A stretch of DNA of 46,054 bases from Primorskyibacter flagellatus (GTDB taxonomy: Bacteria; Pseudomonadota; Alphaproteobacteria; Rhodobacterales; Rhodobacteraceae). Shown piece after piece: positions 6,348-14,514 of the stretch (position 1 is the stretch's first letter; every line of letters begins with the position of its first letter). The translations under genes were made by a program, and so were the position numbers. The notes beneath the pieces were generated by a model. It was not told the origin of the DNA. It did not search any database and saw nothing but the letters and a program-made list of their open reading frames with translations. The DNA lies in the NCBI RefSeq assembly GCF_014638275.1, contig NZ_BMFJ01000007.1:1-46054 (forward strand), given 5' to 3'.

Positions 6348-7049
6348 TCAGACCGACAGGTAGGCGTCGCGGATTTCGGGATGCGCCTCTAGCTCCGCAA
6401 AGCTGCCGTCGAACTTCTTTTCCCCACCCTCGATGATGATGGCACGGTCGGCCACGGCGCGGGCGAAATGCAGGTTCTGTTCCGAGATCACGACGGTCAG
6501 CCCTTCGGACTTCAGCTTGAGGATGGTCTCGGCCATCTCCTCCACGATCACCGGGGCGATGCCTTCGGAAGGTTCGTCGAGCAGCAGCAGCATCGGGTTG
6601 CCCATGAGCGTGCGCGCGATGGTCAGCATCTGCTGTTCGCCGCCCGACATGTGCTTGCCCCGGTTGGTGCGGCGTTCCGCGAGGTTGGGGAAGATGTCGA
6701 AGAGCTGGTCCACCGTCCATTCCGGCGCACCTTCGCGCCGGGGCTGGCGGCCGACCTCGAGGTTTTCCATCACGGTGAGGTCGGTGAAGATGCGCCTGTC
6801 CTCGGGCACGTAGCCGATGCCGGACTTGGCGACCCGGAAGGCGGGGGCGCCGACAAGGTCGCGGTCCTGGAACATCACCCGGCCGGTGCGCGGGCGGACC
6901 AGCTGCATCACCGATTTCATCGTGGTGGACTTGCCCGCGCCGTTGCGGCCCAGAAGTGCGACAACCTCTCCGCGGGCGATGCGGAACGAGAGGCCGCGCA
7001 GGATTTCGGCCTTGCCGTAGAAGCTGTGGATGCCCTCGACCTCAAGCAT
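6348..7049 (-). CDS. livF: ABC transporter ATP-binding protein, LivF type
   Basis: A 233-residue ATPase with Walker A GRNGAGKST, the signature MSGGEQQ and Walker B LLLLDEPSEGIAP. Also present is the LivF-typical closing segment (SEQNLHFARAVADRAIIIEGG). LivF and LivG form the ATPase pair of branched-chain amino acid-type (HAAT) importers, a family that also imports amides, urea and aromatic acids. It overlaps the end of livG by 8 bp and is followed after 14 bp by the MarR gene. All components of one importer are contiguous from 10987 down to 6348. Confidence 0.93.
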   Translation of the reverse strand: MLEVEGIHSFYGKAEILRGLSFRIARGEVVALLGRNGAGKSTTMKSVMQLVRPRTGRVMFQDRDLVGAPAFRVAKSGIGYVPEDRRIFTDLTVMENLEVGRQPRREGAPEWTVDQLFDIFPNLAERRTNRGKHMSGGEQQMLTIARTLMGNPMLLLLDEPSEGIAPVIVEEMAETILKLKSEGLTVVISEQNLHFARAVADRAIIIEGGEKKFDGSFAELEAHPEIRDAYLSV

Positions 7050-7812
7050 GGCTCGCCTCCTTGAAGAGCGTCCCGCCGCCCAGGTAGACTTCCTGCACCT
7101 GCGGGTTGGCGCGCACCTCCGCGGCGGAGCCGTCGGCGATCAGTTCGCCCCGGTTGAGGACCATGATGTGGTGGGCATGGGCAAAGACCACGTCCATGTC
7201 ATGTTCGGTAAACAGCACCGAAACCCCCTGTTCAGAGACGATATCGGCCACCAGCTGCATAAGTTCGACGCGCGCGGTCGGCGCCATCCCGGCAGTCGGT
7301 TCGTCCATCAGCAGCAGGCGGGGGCGGTGCGTCAGGGCAATCGCCAGTTCCAGCCGCTTGAGGTCGCCATAGGCGAGGATCGAACAGGGGCGGTCGGCCT
7401 GGTCCTGCATGGAGACGGTCTTGAGGAATTCGAACGCCTCTTCCCGGTAGAGCTTCCAGGCGCGGGGCAGCACGGAATAGAGCCTGCGGTGGTGGCTGAT
7501 GAGCGCCATCTGCACGTTCTCGATCACCGTCATGGACTGGTAGGTCCCGGTGATCTGGAAGGTCCGGCCCACACCCATGCGCCAGATCTCGCGCGGGCGC
7601 TTTCCGGTGATGCGGGCGCCGTCGAAGAACACCTCTCCGGCGGTCGGCTTCAGCTGGCCCATGAGCATGTTGAAACAGGTGGACTTGCCCGCGCCGTTCG
7701 GCCCGATCAGCGCCTTGAGTTCGCCCTGTTTCACGGCGAAGGAGACGCCGTTGACCGCAAGGAAGCCGTCGTAGGATTTCTTCAGGTTCTCGACGCGCAG
7801 GATCTCCGTCAT
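7042..7812 (-). CDS. livG: ABC transporter ATP-binding protein, LivG type
   Basis: A 256-residue ATPase: Walker A GPNGAGKST, Walker B LLLMDEPTAGM followed by FTEHDMDVVFAHAHHIMVLNRG, a LivG hallmark. The signature region YGDLKRLELAIAL is less canonical than the usual LSxGxQ but is the form common in LivG proteins. Its start overlaps the permease stop by 4 bp. It powers the fused LivHM permease encoded just upstream. Confidence 0.93.
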   Translation of the reverse strand: MTEILRVENLKKSYDGFLAVNGVSFAVKQGELKALIGPNGAGKSTCFNMLMGQLKPTAGEVFFDGARITGKRPREIWRMGVGRTFQITGTYQSMTVIENVQMALISHHRRLYSVLPRAWKLYREEAFEFLKTVSMQDQADRPCSILAYGDLKRLELAIALTHRPRLLLMDEPTAGMAPTARVELMQLVADIVSEQGVSVLFTEHDMDVVFAHAHHIMVLNRGELIADGSAAEVRANPQVQEVYLGGGTLFKEASHA

Positions 7813-9668
7813 TGCAGGGCCTCCTCGTCGGTGCCGCGCAGCCGGGTCCAGAGCCGCCGCAGCGATCCGACGATGCCCTCGGGCGCTATGATGACGACGG
7901 CGATGATGACCAGGCCCAGCACCAGCCGCCAGTATTCGAGCCGGGTCAGCCAGTCTTCGGCCACGGTCATGAAGCCCGCGCCGACGACACCCCCGGCCAG
8001 CGTCTTGACGCCGCCGAGGAAGACCACGATCAGCGCGTCGAAGCTTGCCGCGATCTCGAGCTCTGTCGGGAAGACGGAGCCCTTGGAGAAGACGAAGATC
8101 CCCCCGGCCAGCCCCGCCATCACCCCGGCCAGCGCGAAGGCAGCGAACTGGATGCGCTTGACGTCGATGCCCATGGCCTCCGCCTGACGGGGGCTGTCGC
8201 GGCCGGCGCGCAGGGCGTAGCCGAAGGGCGAATGGATGATGTGGCGCAGGACGAGGATGCCGCCGATCCCGAGCGCGAGGGTGAAGTAGTAGTAGGGCAC
8301 CGTCCCGGACAGCCAGGGCGAGGGCCAGATGTTGACCAGCCCGTCATCGCCCCGCGTCACCTCGCGCCACTGGAAGGCGAGCGACCAGACCAGTTGCGAG
8401 AAGGCGAGGGTGAGCATGGCGAAATAGACGCCGGTGAGGCGGATGCAGAACCAGCCGATGCCAAGCGCCAGCAGCCCGGCGGCGAGGGGGGCGAAGAGGA
8501 AGGCGAGCTCCATCGGCGTGTCGGTGTGGAAGACCAGCAGCGCGGCGGCATAGGCCCCGCCGCCGAAGAAGGCCGCGTGGCCAAAGCTGACCAGCCCGCC
8601 GGAGCCGAGGATGAAGTGCAGCGACGCGGCGAAGAGCGCGAAGACCACCATGTCGATCATCAGGATCAGCAGGAAGCGGTCGGCAAAGAGGGGCAGGGCG
8701 GCCAGCAGGGCCAGCAGCGCGATGACCAGCATCTGCCCGGTCGTGCCATAGGGGCGGATCGGGGTCTCCGGCGCGCCGACCTGTCCGTGTTCGCCCGCGA
8801 CCTCCTCGCGGCCGAGCAGGCCGTATGGGCGGATGATGAGCACGACAGCCATGACGACGAACATCAGGACAAGCGTGGATTGCGGCAGGTAGGTCACGCC
8901 GAGCACGTTCAGAACGGAGATCAGCACGGCGGCGATGAAGGCACCGGGGAGGGAGCCCATGCCGCCGATCACCACCACGACGAAGACGGCACCGATGATG
9001 TTGAAATCCATCAGCAGGTCCGCCCCGCCCTTGGGCAGTTGCAGCGCGCCGCCCCAACCGGCGAGCGCGGAGCCAAGCGCGAAGACCCCGGTGAACAGCC
9101 ACGCCTGATTGACGCCAAGCGCGCCGACCATTTCCCGGTCCTGGGTCGCGGCGCGGACCAGCACGCCGACGCGGGTGCGGGTGATGAGATACCAGAGCGC
9201 AAACAGGATGAAGGGCGTGATCGCGATGATGACGATGTCGTATTTCGGCACCGGCTCACCAAATATTCGCCAGACCCCGCGCAGCCCAGGCGCGCGCGGT
9301 CCAAGCCGGTCCTCCGCCCCCCAGATCATCAGGGCGAGGTCCTGGATGACGAGGATCACGCCGAAGGTGGCGACCAGCTGGAACAGTTCCGGCGCGCGGT
9401 AGATCGGCCGCAGCACGACCATCTCGACAAAGGCGCCGATGGCCCCGACGGCCAGCCCGGTCAGCAGGATCGCGCCCCAGAAGCCGACATGGCCGGGCAA
9501 CAGCTCCATCAGTGTCACGCCGATGAAGGCGCCGAGCATGTAGAACGACCCGTGCGCGAAGTTCACGATCCGGGTGACGCCGAAGATCAGCGACAGGCCC
9601 GACGCGACGAGGAACAGCGACGACGCATTGGCGAGGCCGGTCAGGAACTGGGCGAAGAGAAAGGCCAT
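7809..9668 (-). CDS. Fused LivH-LivM ABC transporter permease
   Basis: A 619-residue membrane protein that joins two permeases usually made separately. The N-terminal half resembles LivH (LTGLANASSLFLVASGLSLIFGVTRIVNFAHGSFYMLGAF, then GGMGSLPGAFIAAVLI). The C-terminal half resembles LivM (FILGSGGLVSFGHAAFFGGGAYAAALL, then FAAFALAGVMAGLAGGIF and FLGGVKTLAGGVVGAGF). A short hydrophilic linker containing EEVAGEHGQVGAPETP separates the halves. The ATG at 9668 was chosen because it begins the first hydrophobic segment. It sits in the inner membrane and pairs with LivG, LivF and the binding protein encoded 110 bp upstream. Its specificity probably follows the N-heterocycle genes in the same operon. 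Confidence 0.9.
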   Translation of the reverse strand: MAFLFAQFLTGLANASSLFLVASGLSLIFGVTRIVNFAHGSFYMLGAFIGVTLMELLPGHVGFWGAILLTGLAVGAIGAFVEMVVLRPIYRAPELFQLVATFGVILVIQDLALMIWGAEDRLGPRAPGLRGVWRIFGEPVPKYDIVIIAITPFILFALWYLITRTRVGVLVRAATQDREMVGALGVNQAWLFTGVFALGSALAGWGGALQLPKGGADLLMDFNIIGAVFVVVVIGGMGSLPGAFIAAVLISVLNVLGVTYLPQSTLVLMFVVMAVVLIIRPYGLLGREEVAGEHGQVGAPETPIRPYGTTGQMLVIALLALLAALPLFADRFLLILMIDMVVFALFAASLHFILGSGGLVSFGHAAFFGGGAYAAALLVFHTDTPMELAFLFAPLAAGLLALGIGWFCIRLTGVYFAMLTLAFSQLVWSLAFQWREVTRGDDGLVNIWPSPWLSGTVPYYYFTLALGIGGILVLRHIIHSPFGYALRAGRDSPRQAEAMGIDVKRIQFAAFALAGVMAGLAGGIFVFSKGSVFPTELEIAASFDALIVVFLGGVKTLAGGVVGAGFMTVAEDWLTRLEYWRLVLGLVIIAVVIIAPEGIVGSLRRLWTRLRGTDEEALQ

Positions 9669-9738
9669 GGGAGTCCGATCACCTTGGGGCAGGGGGCATG
9701 ACCCTGCCACTTTGGTCTGTCAAAAGTCGTCGGGGGAT

Positions 9739-9761
9739 CCGGGGGGCGGAAAGCCCCCCGG
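9739..9761. terminator. GC-rich hairpin between binding-protein and permease genes
   Basis: CCGGGGGGC, the loop GGAAA and GCCCCCCGG form a perfect 9-bp all-GC stem in the 110-bp gap. Such hairpins after a periplasmic binding-protein gene commonly stabilise its mRNA or attenuate downstream transcription, so that binding protein outnumbers permease. There is no T-run directly after the stem. Confidence 0.55.
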
Positions 9762-9778
9762 CGCTTCGGTCGGCAGGA

Positions 9779-10987
9779 TCACTCCGCCGGGCGCATGGCC
9801 TTGATTTCGTCATCCGTGGGCATGTAGCCGTCCGGGCCCTTGTAGGTCCAGTCGACCATGACGCCCTTGCCGTCCTCGATCGCGATGGTCCCGACATAGG
9901 CGCCCATGGTGGACTGGTTGTCGACCTCGCGGTAGGCCAGCGTGCCGATCGGGGTGTCGGGGATCTCCAGCCCCTCGAAGGCGGCGATCAGGCTGTCGGT
10001 GTCGGTCGCGCCGGCCTTCTCGATGGCGGCGGCGATGGACTTCGCGGTCAGGTAGCCGACCAGCGACCCGATCTTGGGCGTTTCGCCCGCATCGGCGGTG
10101 TAGGCATCGACGAAGGCCTTCTCGGGCGTGCCGTCCTCGAACGCGTACCAGGGGTAGCCGGTGACGAACCAGCCTTCGGGCGCTTCGTCCGCCAGCGGTT
10201 CGAGGTATTCCGGTTCGCCCGTCAGCAGGCCGTAGACCGGGCGGCCGTCGAACAGGCCGCGGTCGGTGCCTTCACGCACGAACTTGGCAAGGTCGGTGCC
10301 GAAGGTGACGTTGTAGATCGCGTCGGGCTTGGCGCGTTCGATGGCCTGTACCTCGGCCCCGGCGTCGATCTTGAACAGGCCGGGCCACTGTTCCGCAACG
10401 AATTCGACCTCGGGTTTGAGCCGCTTGAGGTTTTCCTTGAAGGCGGCGACCGCGTCCTGACCGTAGGCATAGTTCGGCGCGATGGTGGCATAGGTCACGG
10501 CGTCGGATTTCGCGGCTTCCTCTGCCAGCATGGCGGCCTGAATCCAGGTGGAGGCGCGCAGGCGGAAGGTGTTCTTGTTGCCGGACCCCCAGACAAGGCT
10601 GTCGGCCAGCGGTTCCGCGGCGAGGTAGAGATAGCCCTTCTCGGCGGCGAAGGACGACAGCGCCAGCCCGACGTGGGACAGGATCGACCCGGTCAGCATC
10701 ACCGCGCCGTCGCGGGTCATCAGTTCCTCGGCGATCTTCACCGCCTCGGCCGGGTCGCCCTGGTCGTCGCGGTAGATGAACTCAAGCGGCTTGCCCATGA
10801 CACCGCCGGCGTCGTTGATTTCCTTGAGCGCCAGTTCGATCCCCTTCTTGTAGGGGTCGGCAAAGGCCGCCATGCGCTTGTAATGGTTGATCTCGCCGAT
10901 CTTGATCGTCTCCTGCGCCATCGCGGCGGCAGGGGCCAGCGCAAGCGCGGTGGCGGCGGCGAGCATCATGCGTCTCGTCAGGGTCAT
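9779..10987 (-). CDS. Periplasmic substrate-binding protein of a LivJ/AmiC-type ABC importer
   Basis: A 402-residue protein beginning with a signal peptide (MTLTRRMMLAAATALALAPAAAMAQ). The mature part is a type I periplasmic-binding fold: IKIGEINHYKRMAAFADPYKKGIELALKEINDAGGVMGKPLEFIYRDDQGDP, then LTGSILSHVGLALSSFA and YGQDAVAAFKENLKR. It captures the substrate for the adjacent LivHM-LivGF importer. The ATG at 10987 has GAGGAA seven bases upstream. Gene order places it in one operon with a Rieske oxygenase and a ring reductase, so the ligand is more likely an N-heterocyclic or aromatic acid than leucine. The ligand cannot be read from sequence. Confidence 0.92.
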   Translation of the reverse strand: MTLTRRMMLAAATALALAPAAAMAQETIKIGEINHYKRMAAFADPYKKGIELALKEINDAGGVMGKPLEFIYRDDQGDPAEAVKIAEELMTRDGAVMLTGSILSHVGLALSSFAAEKGYLYLAAEPLADSLVWGSGNKNTFRLRASTWIQAAMLAEEAAKSDAVTYATIAPNYAYGQDAVAAFKENLKRLKPEVEFVAEQWPGLFKIDAGAEVQAIERAKPDAIYNVTFGTDLAKFVREGTDRGLFDGRPVYGLLTGEPEYLEPLADEAPEGWFVTGYPWYAFEDGTPEKAFVDAYTADAGETPKIGSLVGYLTAKSIAAAIEKAGATDTDSLIAAFEGLEIPDTPIGTLAYREVDNQSTMGAYVGTIAIEDGKGVMVDWTYKGPDGYMPTDDEIKAMRPAE

Positions 10988-11051
10988 CGTGTCTTCCTCT
11001 GTTGGACCTCTTGCCGTTACGGCAAGGGCAGGTGATCCGGTCTTATGCCGG

Positions 11052-12125
11052 TTAGTCGTGGTATACAAACGCCGGGGAGGGATGGGAGGCCAGGTCCTCT
11101 GTCCGTTCCAGTTCCAGCAACTCGTTGATTCTCTTGCGGTAGACCAGCGGACCCTTGTCGATGGCGATGCGGATCGGGCGGCGCTTGGCGGGGCGTTCCT
11201 CTTCCTTCTGCACGGCTTCGAGGATCTCCTTGTCCTCCGCGAAGGCGATGCGGAACATGCGGTCCATGGTCTCTTCCGCCGTCGGATCGTCGAGGGCGGA
11301 GTTGCGGATGTGCATCCAGCGGTCGATCGTGTAGTCCTTCGTCACCGGAGTCACGAAATGCAGCGCGAAGATGCGCACGCCCCTGTCGCGTTCGTCTTCG
11401 CCGATCTGCATCTCCACCGGGGCGGAGCCGAAGTCGATCACGGCGGTCGAGGGCGTGTAGAGATAGTAGTAGTGCCAGCGGTCCACGTTGCCGGTGAAGC
11501 CGCCGAAGCCCTTGAAGAAGCCCACGGGTTCCGCGTCGCGGATCCAGCGCCAGGCGACGATGGCCTCGCCTTCGGTCTGGACATGCACGGGGACGTTTTC
11601 CGAGGCGGAGGAGCCGAGCGTGGTCGGGTGCACGAAGCTGATATGCGCCGGATCGACGAGATTCTCGGCCACGTTGAGGTAATTCGACTGCAGGTGCAGC
11701 GCGTCGCCGTGATGCACCTTCCAGCCCGGCGCGGTGAATTCGGGCATGTCGAAGACCTTGGTGCGGTCGGCCTTGTCCGGGTCGCCCATCCAGATCCAGA
11801 CGATGCCGTGGCGTTCCTCGATCGGGTAGCTGAGGACATAGGCCGATTTCGGCAGGTTGGTCTGGCCGGGGACGCGGGTGCACATGCCGGTGGTGCCGTC
11901 GAAGGTCAGCCCGTGGTAGCCGCACTGGACGGTGTCCCCGATCCGCTTGCCCTTGGAGAGCGGCAGCAGGCGGTGCGGGCAGCGGTCCTCCAGCGCGGCG
12001 ATGGAACCGTCGGACTTGCGGAACATCACCACATGCTCGTTCAGCAGGGTGAACCGGCGGAGCTCTTCGTCGATCTCGGTGGACCAGGCGGCGACGTACC
12101 AGGCGTTGCGGACGAACTGGGTCAT
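11052..12125 (-). CDS. Rieske non-heme iron oxygenase (VanA/demethylase-like)
   Basis: A 357-residue oxygenase subunit. The Rieske [2Fe-2S] ligands are Cys49-Pro-His51 and Cys68-Gly-Tyr-His71. The mononuclear iron site is in NVAENLVDPAHISFVH, with Asp158, His161 and His166. Single-component oxygenases of this length include vanillate and dicamba O-demethylases, and Rieske N-demethylases are relatives. They need electrons from a reductase. The ferredoxin-NADP reductase at the head of this operon could supply them, though no ferredoxin gene is seen. In this context N-demethylation of a methylated heterocycle such as homarine or trigonelline is attractive. Vanillate demethylation is the main alternative. 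Confidence 0.88.
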   Translation of the reverse strand: MTQFVRNAWYVAAWSTEIDEELRRFTLLNEHVVMFRKSDGSIAALEDRCPHRLLPLSKGKRIGDTVQCGYHGLTFDGTTGMCTRVPGQTNLPKSAYVLSYPIEERHGIVWIWMGDPDKADRTKVFDMPEFTAPGWKVHHGDALHLQSNYLNVAENLVDPAHISFVHPTTLGSSASENVPVHVQTEGEAIVAWRWIRDAEPVGFFKGFGGFTGNVDRWHYYYLYTPSTAVIDFGSAPVEMQIGEDERDRGVRIFALHFVTPVTKDYTIDRWMHIRNSALDDPTAEETMDRMFRIAFAEDKEILEAVQKEEERPAKRRPIRIAIDKGPLVYRKRINELLELERTEDLASHPSPAFVYHD

Positions 12126-12163
12126 GGGGTGGGGTCCCTTTCCGGCTGTGACGTTTGCGTGGT

Positions 12164-12248
12164 GTCATCCTCGGGCTTGACCCGGGGATCTCCCGTCATT
12201 TCGCCGCGCCGGTTGGTGGGAGATCCTCGGGTCGAGCCCGAGGATGAC
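12164..12248. repeat. Large inverted repeat with 31-bp arms
   Basis: The left arm at 12164-12194 and the right arm at 12218-12248 are complementary at 29 of 31 positions, with a 23-bp loop. The arm core is CTCGGGCTTGACCCGGGGAT. The long stem and its place between two co-directional genes suit a REP/BIME-like element. Confidence 0.7.
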
Positions 12249-12453
12249 GGGGTGACCGATCCGAGACCGGCAAGCGCGGGGAGAGACGCGCCCGACCCTG
12301 GGTGGGCGCTTCGGGTCGCCTGTGGTCTGCGGTTTATCTCAAAAGCATTTTGGTTCGGCTGTGCGGCCAGTAACGTCAACATGCGCCCTCCCGGGGGGAG
12401 GGTCCCCTTTCGGGAGATTGCTGCGCAATCCCCTGCCGGGGCGACGGGGCGCG

Positions 12454-12474
12454 TCTCGGGCTGGTCGCCCGAGA
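12454..12474. repeat. Short perfect hairpin near the 3' end of the first AA_synth gene
   Basis: TCTCGGGC, loop TGGTC, GCCCGAGA. On the minus strand it begins about 20 bp after the stop codon at 12496. It may protect or end the upstream message, but no T-run follows. Confidence 0.5.
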
Positions 12475-12495
12475 CAAGGGGCGAGCGGAGAACCT

Positions 12496-13074
12496 TCATC
12501 TCAGCCCGTCCTCCCCGACCATCTCCTCGTGCCGCAGCCCGCCGACCCTGGGGAGGGGCCGTCCGGCCAGCGAGAGGGCAACCGCGACGACGATCTCGCC
12601 CGCGCGGGGAGCGTCGGGGATCGTCACGCGCATGCCGTCGAAATGCGACCGGACATAGGCCGCGTCCTTGTGGCCAAGCGGCACATCGAGCACGACGCCC
12701 GGGCCGCCCATGGATTTGGACGAAGGCACCAGCGCCTTGCCGCCGCCCAGCACAGCGCGCAGCGGCGCACCGAGAGAGGGGTGCAGCAGAGCCGCGGCAT
12801 GTTCCAGTTCACCGGCCTCGCCCACGAGCGCGGCCTTGCCGTAGCCCTGCACGTCACCTGCCGCGCAGCCGAGCGCTGAGAGAGCCTCGCGCGCCAGCAG
12901 GTCGCCGAGCGCCGCGCCGGTGTCGATCAGGTCGGACAGGTCATCTGTATAGCGCCCTGCGAAGGGGTTGGCGATCACCGCCGCGGCGAGCGCCCGGCGC
13001 GAGGGGACCGGCAGCGCGACCCCCATCTCGGTCCGGGTCTCCTCGACCATGGTGATGATCTTGCGCAGTTTCAC
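12496..13074 (-). CDS. Amino acid synthesis (AA_synth, PF06684-type) family protein, copy 1
   Basis: A 192-residue protein of a conserved family without a settled biochemical role. Motifs shared with its neighbour are VIANPFAGRY (residues 34-43), QGYGKAALVGEAGELEHAAALLH, KALVPSSKSMGGPGVVLDVPLGHKDAAYVRSHFDGM, IPDAPRAGEIVV and the C-terminal GEDGLR. The invariant His, Lys, Arg and Asp in KDAAYVRSHFD look like active-site material. Its start overlaps the stop of copy 2 by 4 bp (ATGA). In this operon it is placed among ring-degrading enzymes, so a hydrolytic or isomerising step on a ring-derived intermediate is possible. Function is not assigned. Confidence 0.85.
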   Translation of the reverse strand: MKLRKIITMVEETRTEMGVALPVPSRRALAAAVIANPFAGRYTDDLSDLIDTGAALGDLLAREALSALGCAAGDVQGYGKAALVGEAGELEHAAALLHPSLGAPLRAVLGGGKALVPSSKSMGGPGVVLDVPLGHKDAAYVRSHFDGMRVTIPDAPRAGEIVVAVALSLAGRPLPRVGGLRHEEMVGEDGLR

Positions 13075-13655
13075 CGGAGCCCGTCCTCGCCCTTCACGTC
13101 CTGCGCCGCCAGCCCGCCGGCGCGATTGTGCACGCGGGGGCCGGTGGTCATGACGAGGACCAGCAGCATCTCGTCCGCCTTGGGCGCGTCGGGGATCCCG
13201 ACCTCCATCGCGTCGAAATGCGACCGTACGTAGGAGGCATTGGCATGGGTCACCGGCACATCCAGCCGCGCGCCCGGCGCGCCGACCTTCTTGGTGGAGG
13301 GCACGATGGCCATGGACTTCTCGATCTTCGCGCGCATCGCATAGCCGCCGGGGGCGTGCCAGAGCGCGCCGTGCTCAAGCTCTCCGTTCGTGCCGACGAT
13401 GGCGCCCTTGCCGTAGCCCTCGATCACCGAGGGGTCGCCACCGAGCGCGTCGATCAGGTCCTGCGCCATCTGTTCGCCAAGCGGCTTGAGATCCTCCATG
13501 AAGGGCTGGATGTCTTCCACGTAGCGCCCGGCGAAGGGGTTGGCGATGACCGTCATGGCGGCGGCGCGGCGCAGCGGGGTTTCCGCGACGGGGCCGCCCT
13601 CGTGCCAGATGGTTTCGGTGACGATCGCGGATTTGCGGATCTGCGGTTCAGGCAT
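13071..13655 (-). CDS. Amino acid synthesis (AA_synth, PF06684-type) family protein, copy 2
   Basis: A 194-residue paralogue of the next gene. Shared motifs include VIANPFAGRYVEDI, EGYGKGAIVGTNGELEHGALWHAPGGYAMR, VPSTKKVGAPGARLDVPVTHANASYVRSHFDAM, IPDAPKADEML, GGL and GEDGLR. The pair are clearly a tandem duplication but have diverged widely outside the motifs, which fits subunits of a heteromer or two related activities. The start overlaps the end of the UPF0280 gene by 8 bp, so translation is coupled along the operon. Family function is unknown. Confidence 0.85.
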   Translation of the reverse strand: MPEPQIRKSAIVTETIWHEGGPVAETPLRRAAAMTVIANPFAGRYVEDIQPFMEDLKPLGEQMAQDLIDALGGDPSVIEGYGKGAIVGTNGELEHGALWHAPGGYAMRAKIEKSMAIVPSTKKVGAPGARLDVPVTHANASYVRSHFDAMEVGIPDAPKADEMLLVLVMTTGPRVHNRAGGLAAQDVKGEDGLR

Positions 13656-14514
13656 GGGCGAGGGTCCTGTGTTCGGCGACGGCGGAGCCGATGGTGCGGC
13701 GCATGCCCTGGCAGGCGAGGCAGGCGGCGACGATCAGGCCGCGGTCGCGGTAGTCTTCGGCGACCATCACCCCGGCACGGAGCGCGCGGGCGAGGTCGTC
13801 GTCGGGCAGGGGGGCGACATCGGTGGTGACCATGCGGTCGCCGAGGTCGCTGTCGGGGGCAAGGCTGCGCGCAGGGGCGCGGCGGATGCCGGGATGGCGG
13901 GGCAGGTTGACCGCGTTGGCGATCAGCGTGGCGGCGGCGTCCGCCGTGGCGGCATCGGCGGCCAGCACCGTCACCGCATCCGCGATGCCGAGGGAGAAGG
14001 ACCGCCCGCGCCAGCCGGAGGTCGCCACACCGCCGATCCCGTCACCGGGCGCGATGGAGGCCCGCGCCCCCGCCGCGCCGGTCACCGGATCCTCGCAGAT
14101 GGCGAGGTGCAGGGGCGTCGTGCCGGTCCAGAGGGCGATGTCGCCGCCGTTGTTCACATGCGCGCGGTCCAGCGCGTGACCGGGGGGCAGCATGGCGGCG
14201 AGGATGTGATCGGCGACAGACCCGGCGACCGCGGCCATCGGGGTGACGAAGGTCGGGGCGAAGCGGTCCGTCGCTGTCTGCATCCGCCGCGCGACCGGGC
14301 CGGTCAGGTCGGGACCGTCGGGCGCGCGCAGGCGGGGGAGTTCCGTGACCAGCCGGTCGAGCACGGGGAGAAACGCGTCGCGGGCGCGGGCGAGGGCGTT
14401 GCGAGCAGCGTCGGACGCTCCCTCGGCGGTCACGATCAGGTCGATCGGCCCGTGTGTCAGGCGCAGCCGTCCGTCGGGCATCAGGCCTGCGGAAGGGGTT
14501 TCCTGCCAGCTCAC
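13648..14514 (-). CDS. UPF0280 family protein (ApbE-like fold)
   Basis: A 288-residue protein of the UPF0280 family, which is structurally related to the flavin transferase ApbE. Features are LTHGPIDLIVTAEG near residue 20, HVNNGGDIALWTG in the middle, SIAPGDGIGGVATSGWRGRSFSLGIADAVTVLA and ATADAAATLIANAV, the Gly-rich and Asp-containing blocks typical of ApbE relatives. The GTG at 14514 overlaps the reductase stop codon by 4 bp (GTGA), which fixes the start. Genes of this family often sit next to 6-hydroxynicotinate-reductase-like genes. An accessory role in flavin loading of that reductase is an inference. Confidence 0.82.
   Translation of the reverse strand: MSWQETPSAGLMPDGRLRLTHGPIDLIVTAEGASDAARNALARARDAFLPVLDRLVTELPRLRAPDGPDLTGPVARRMQTATDRFAPTFVTPMAAVAGSVADHILAAMLPPGHALDRAHVNNGGDIALWTGTTPLHLAICEDPVTGAAGARASIAPGDGIGGVATSGWRGRSFSLGIADAVTVLAADAATADAAATLIANAVNLPRHPGIRRAPARSLAPDSDLGDRMVTTDVAPLPDDDLARALRAGVMVAEDYRDRGLIVAACLACQGMRRTIGSAVAEHRTLAHA

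Larger units (their letters stand above)
12126..12495. repeat. Repeat-filled 370-bp intergenic region
   Basis: This is the longest gap inside the leftward operon and has no credible gene. It holds a 31-bp inverted repeat pair (12164-12194 and 12218-12248, two mismatches) built on GTCATCCTCGGGCTTGACCC. A second GC-rich block (about 12380-12480) contains the hairpins GATTGC-TGC-GCAATC (12416-12430) and TCTCGGGC-TGGTC-GCCCGAGA (12454-12474). These look like dispersed palindromic intergenic repeats of Rhodobacterales. They may stabilise or attenuate the message upstream of the Rieske gene. Confidence 0.65.

Noticed and set aside
7812..9701. A 629-codon plus-strand frame opposite the LivHM permease
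   Set aside because: It is rich in Asp, Gly, Gln and His with no domain, and the opposite strand encodes an evident permease with overlaps into livG.
12122..12499. Possible small gene of about 125 codons in the 370-bp gap
   Set aside because: The frame is made from inverted repeats and hairpins, has no recognisable domain and lacks a good ribosome-binding site.
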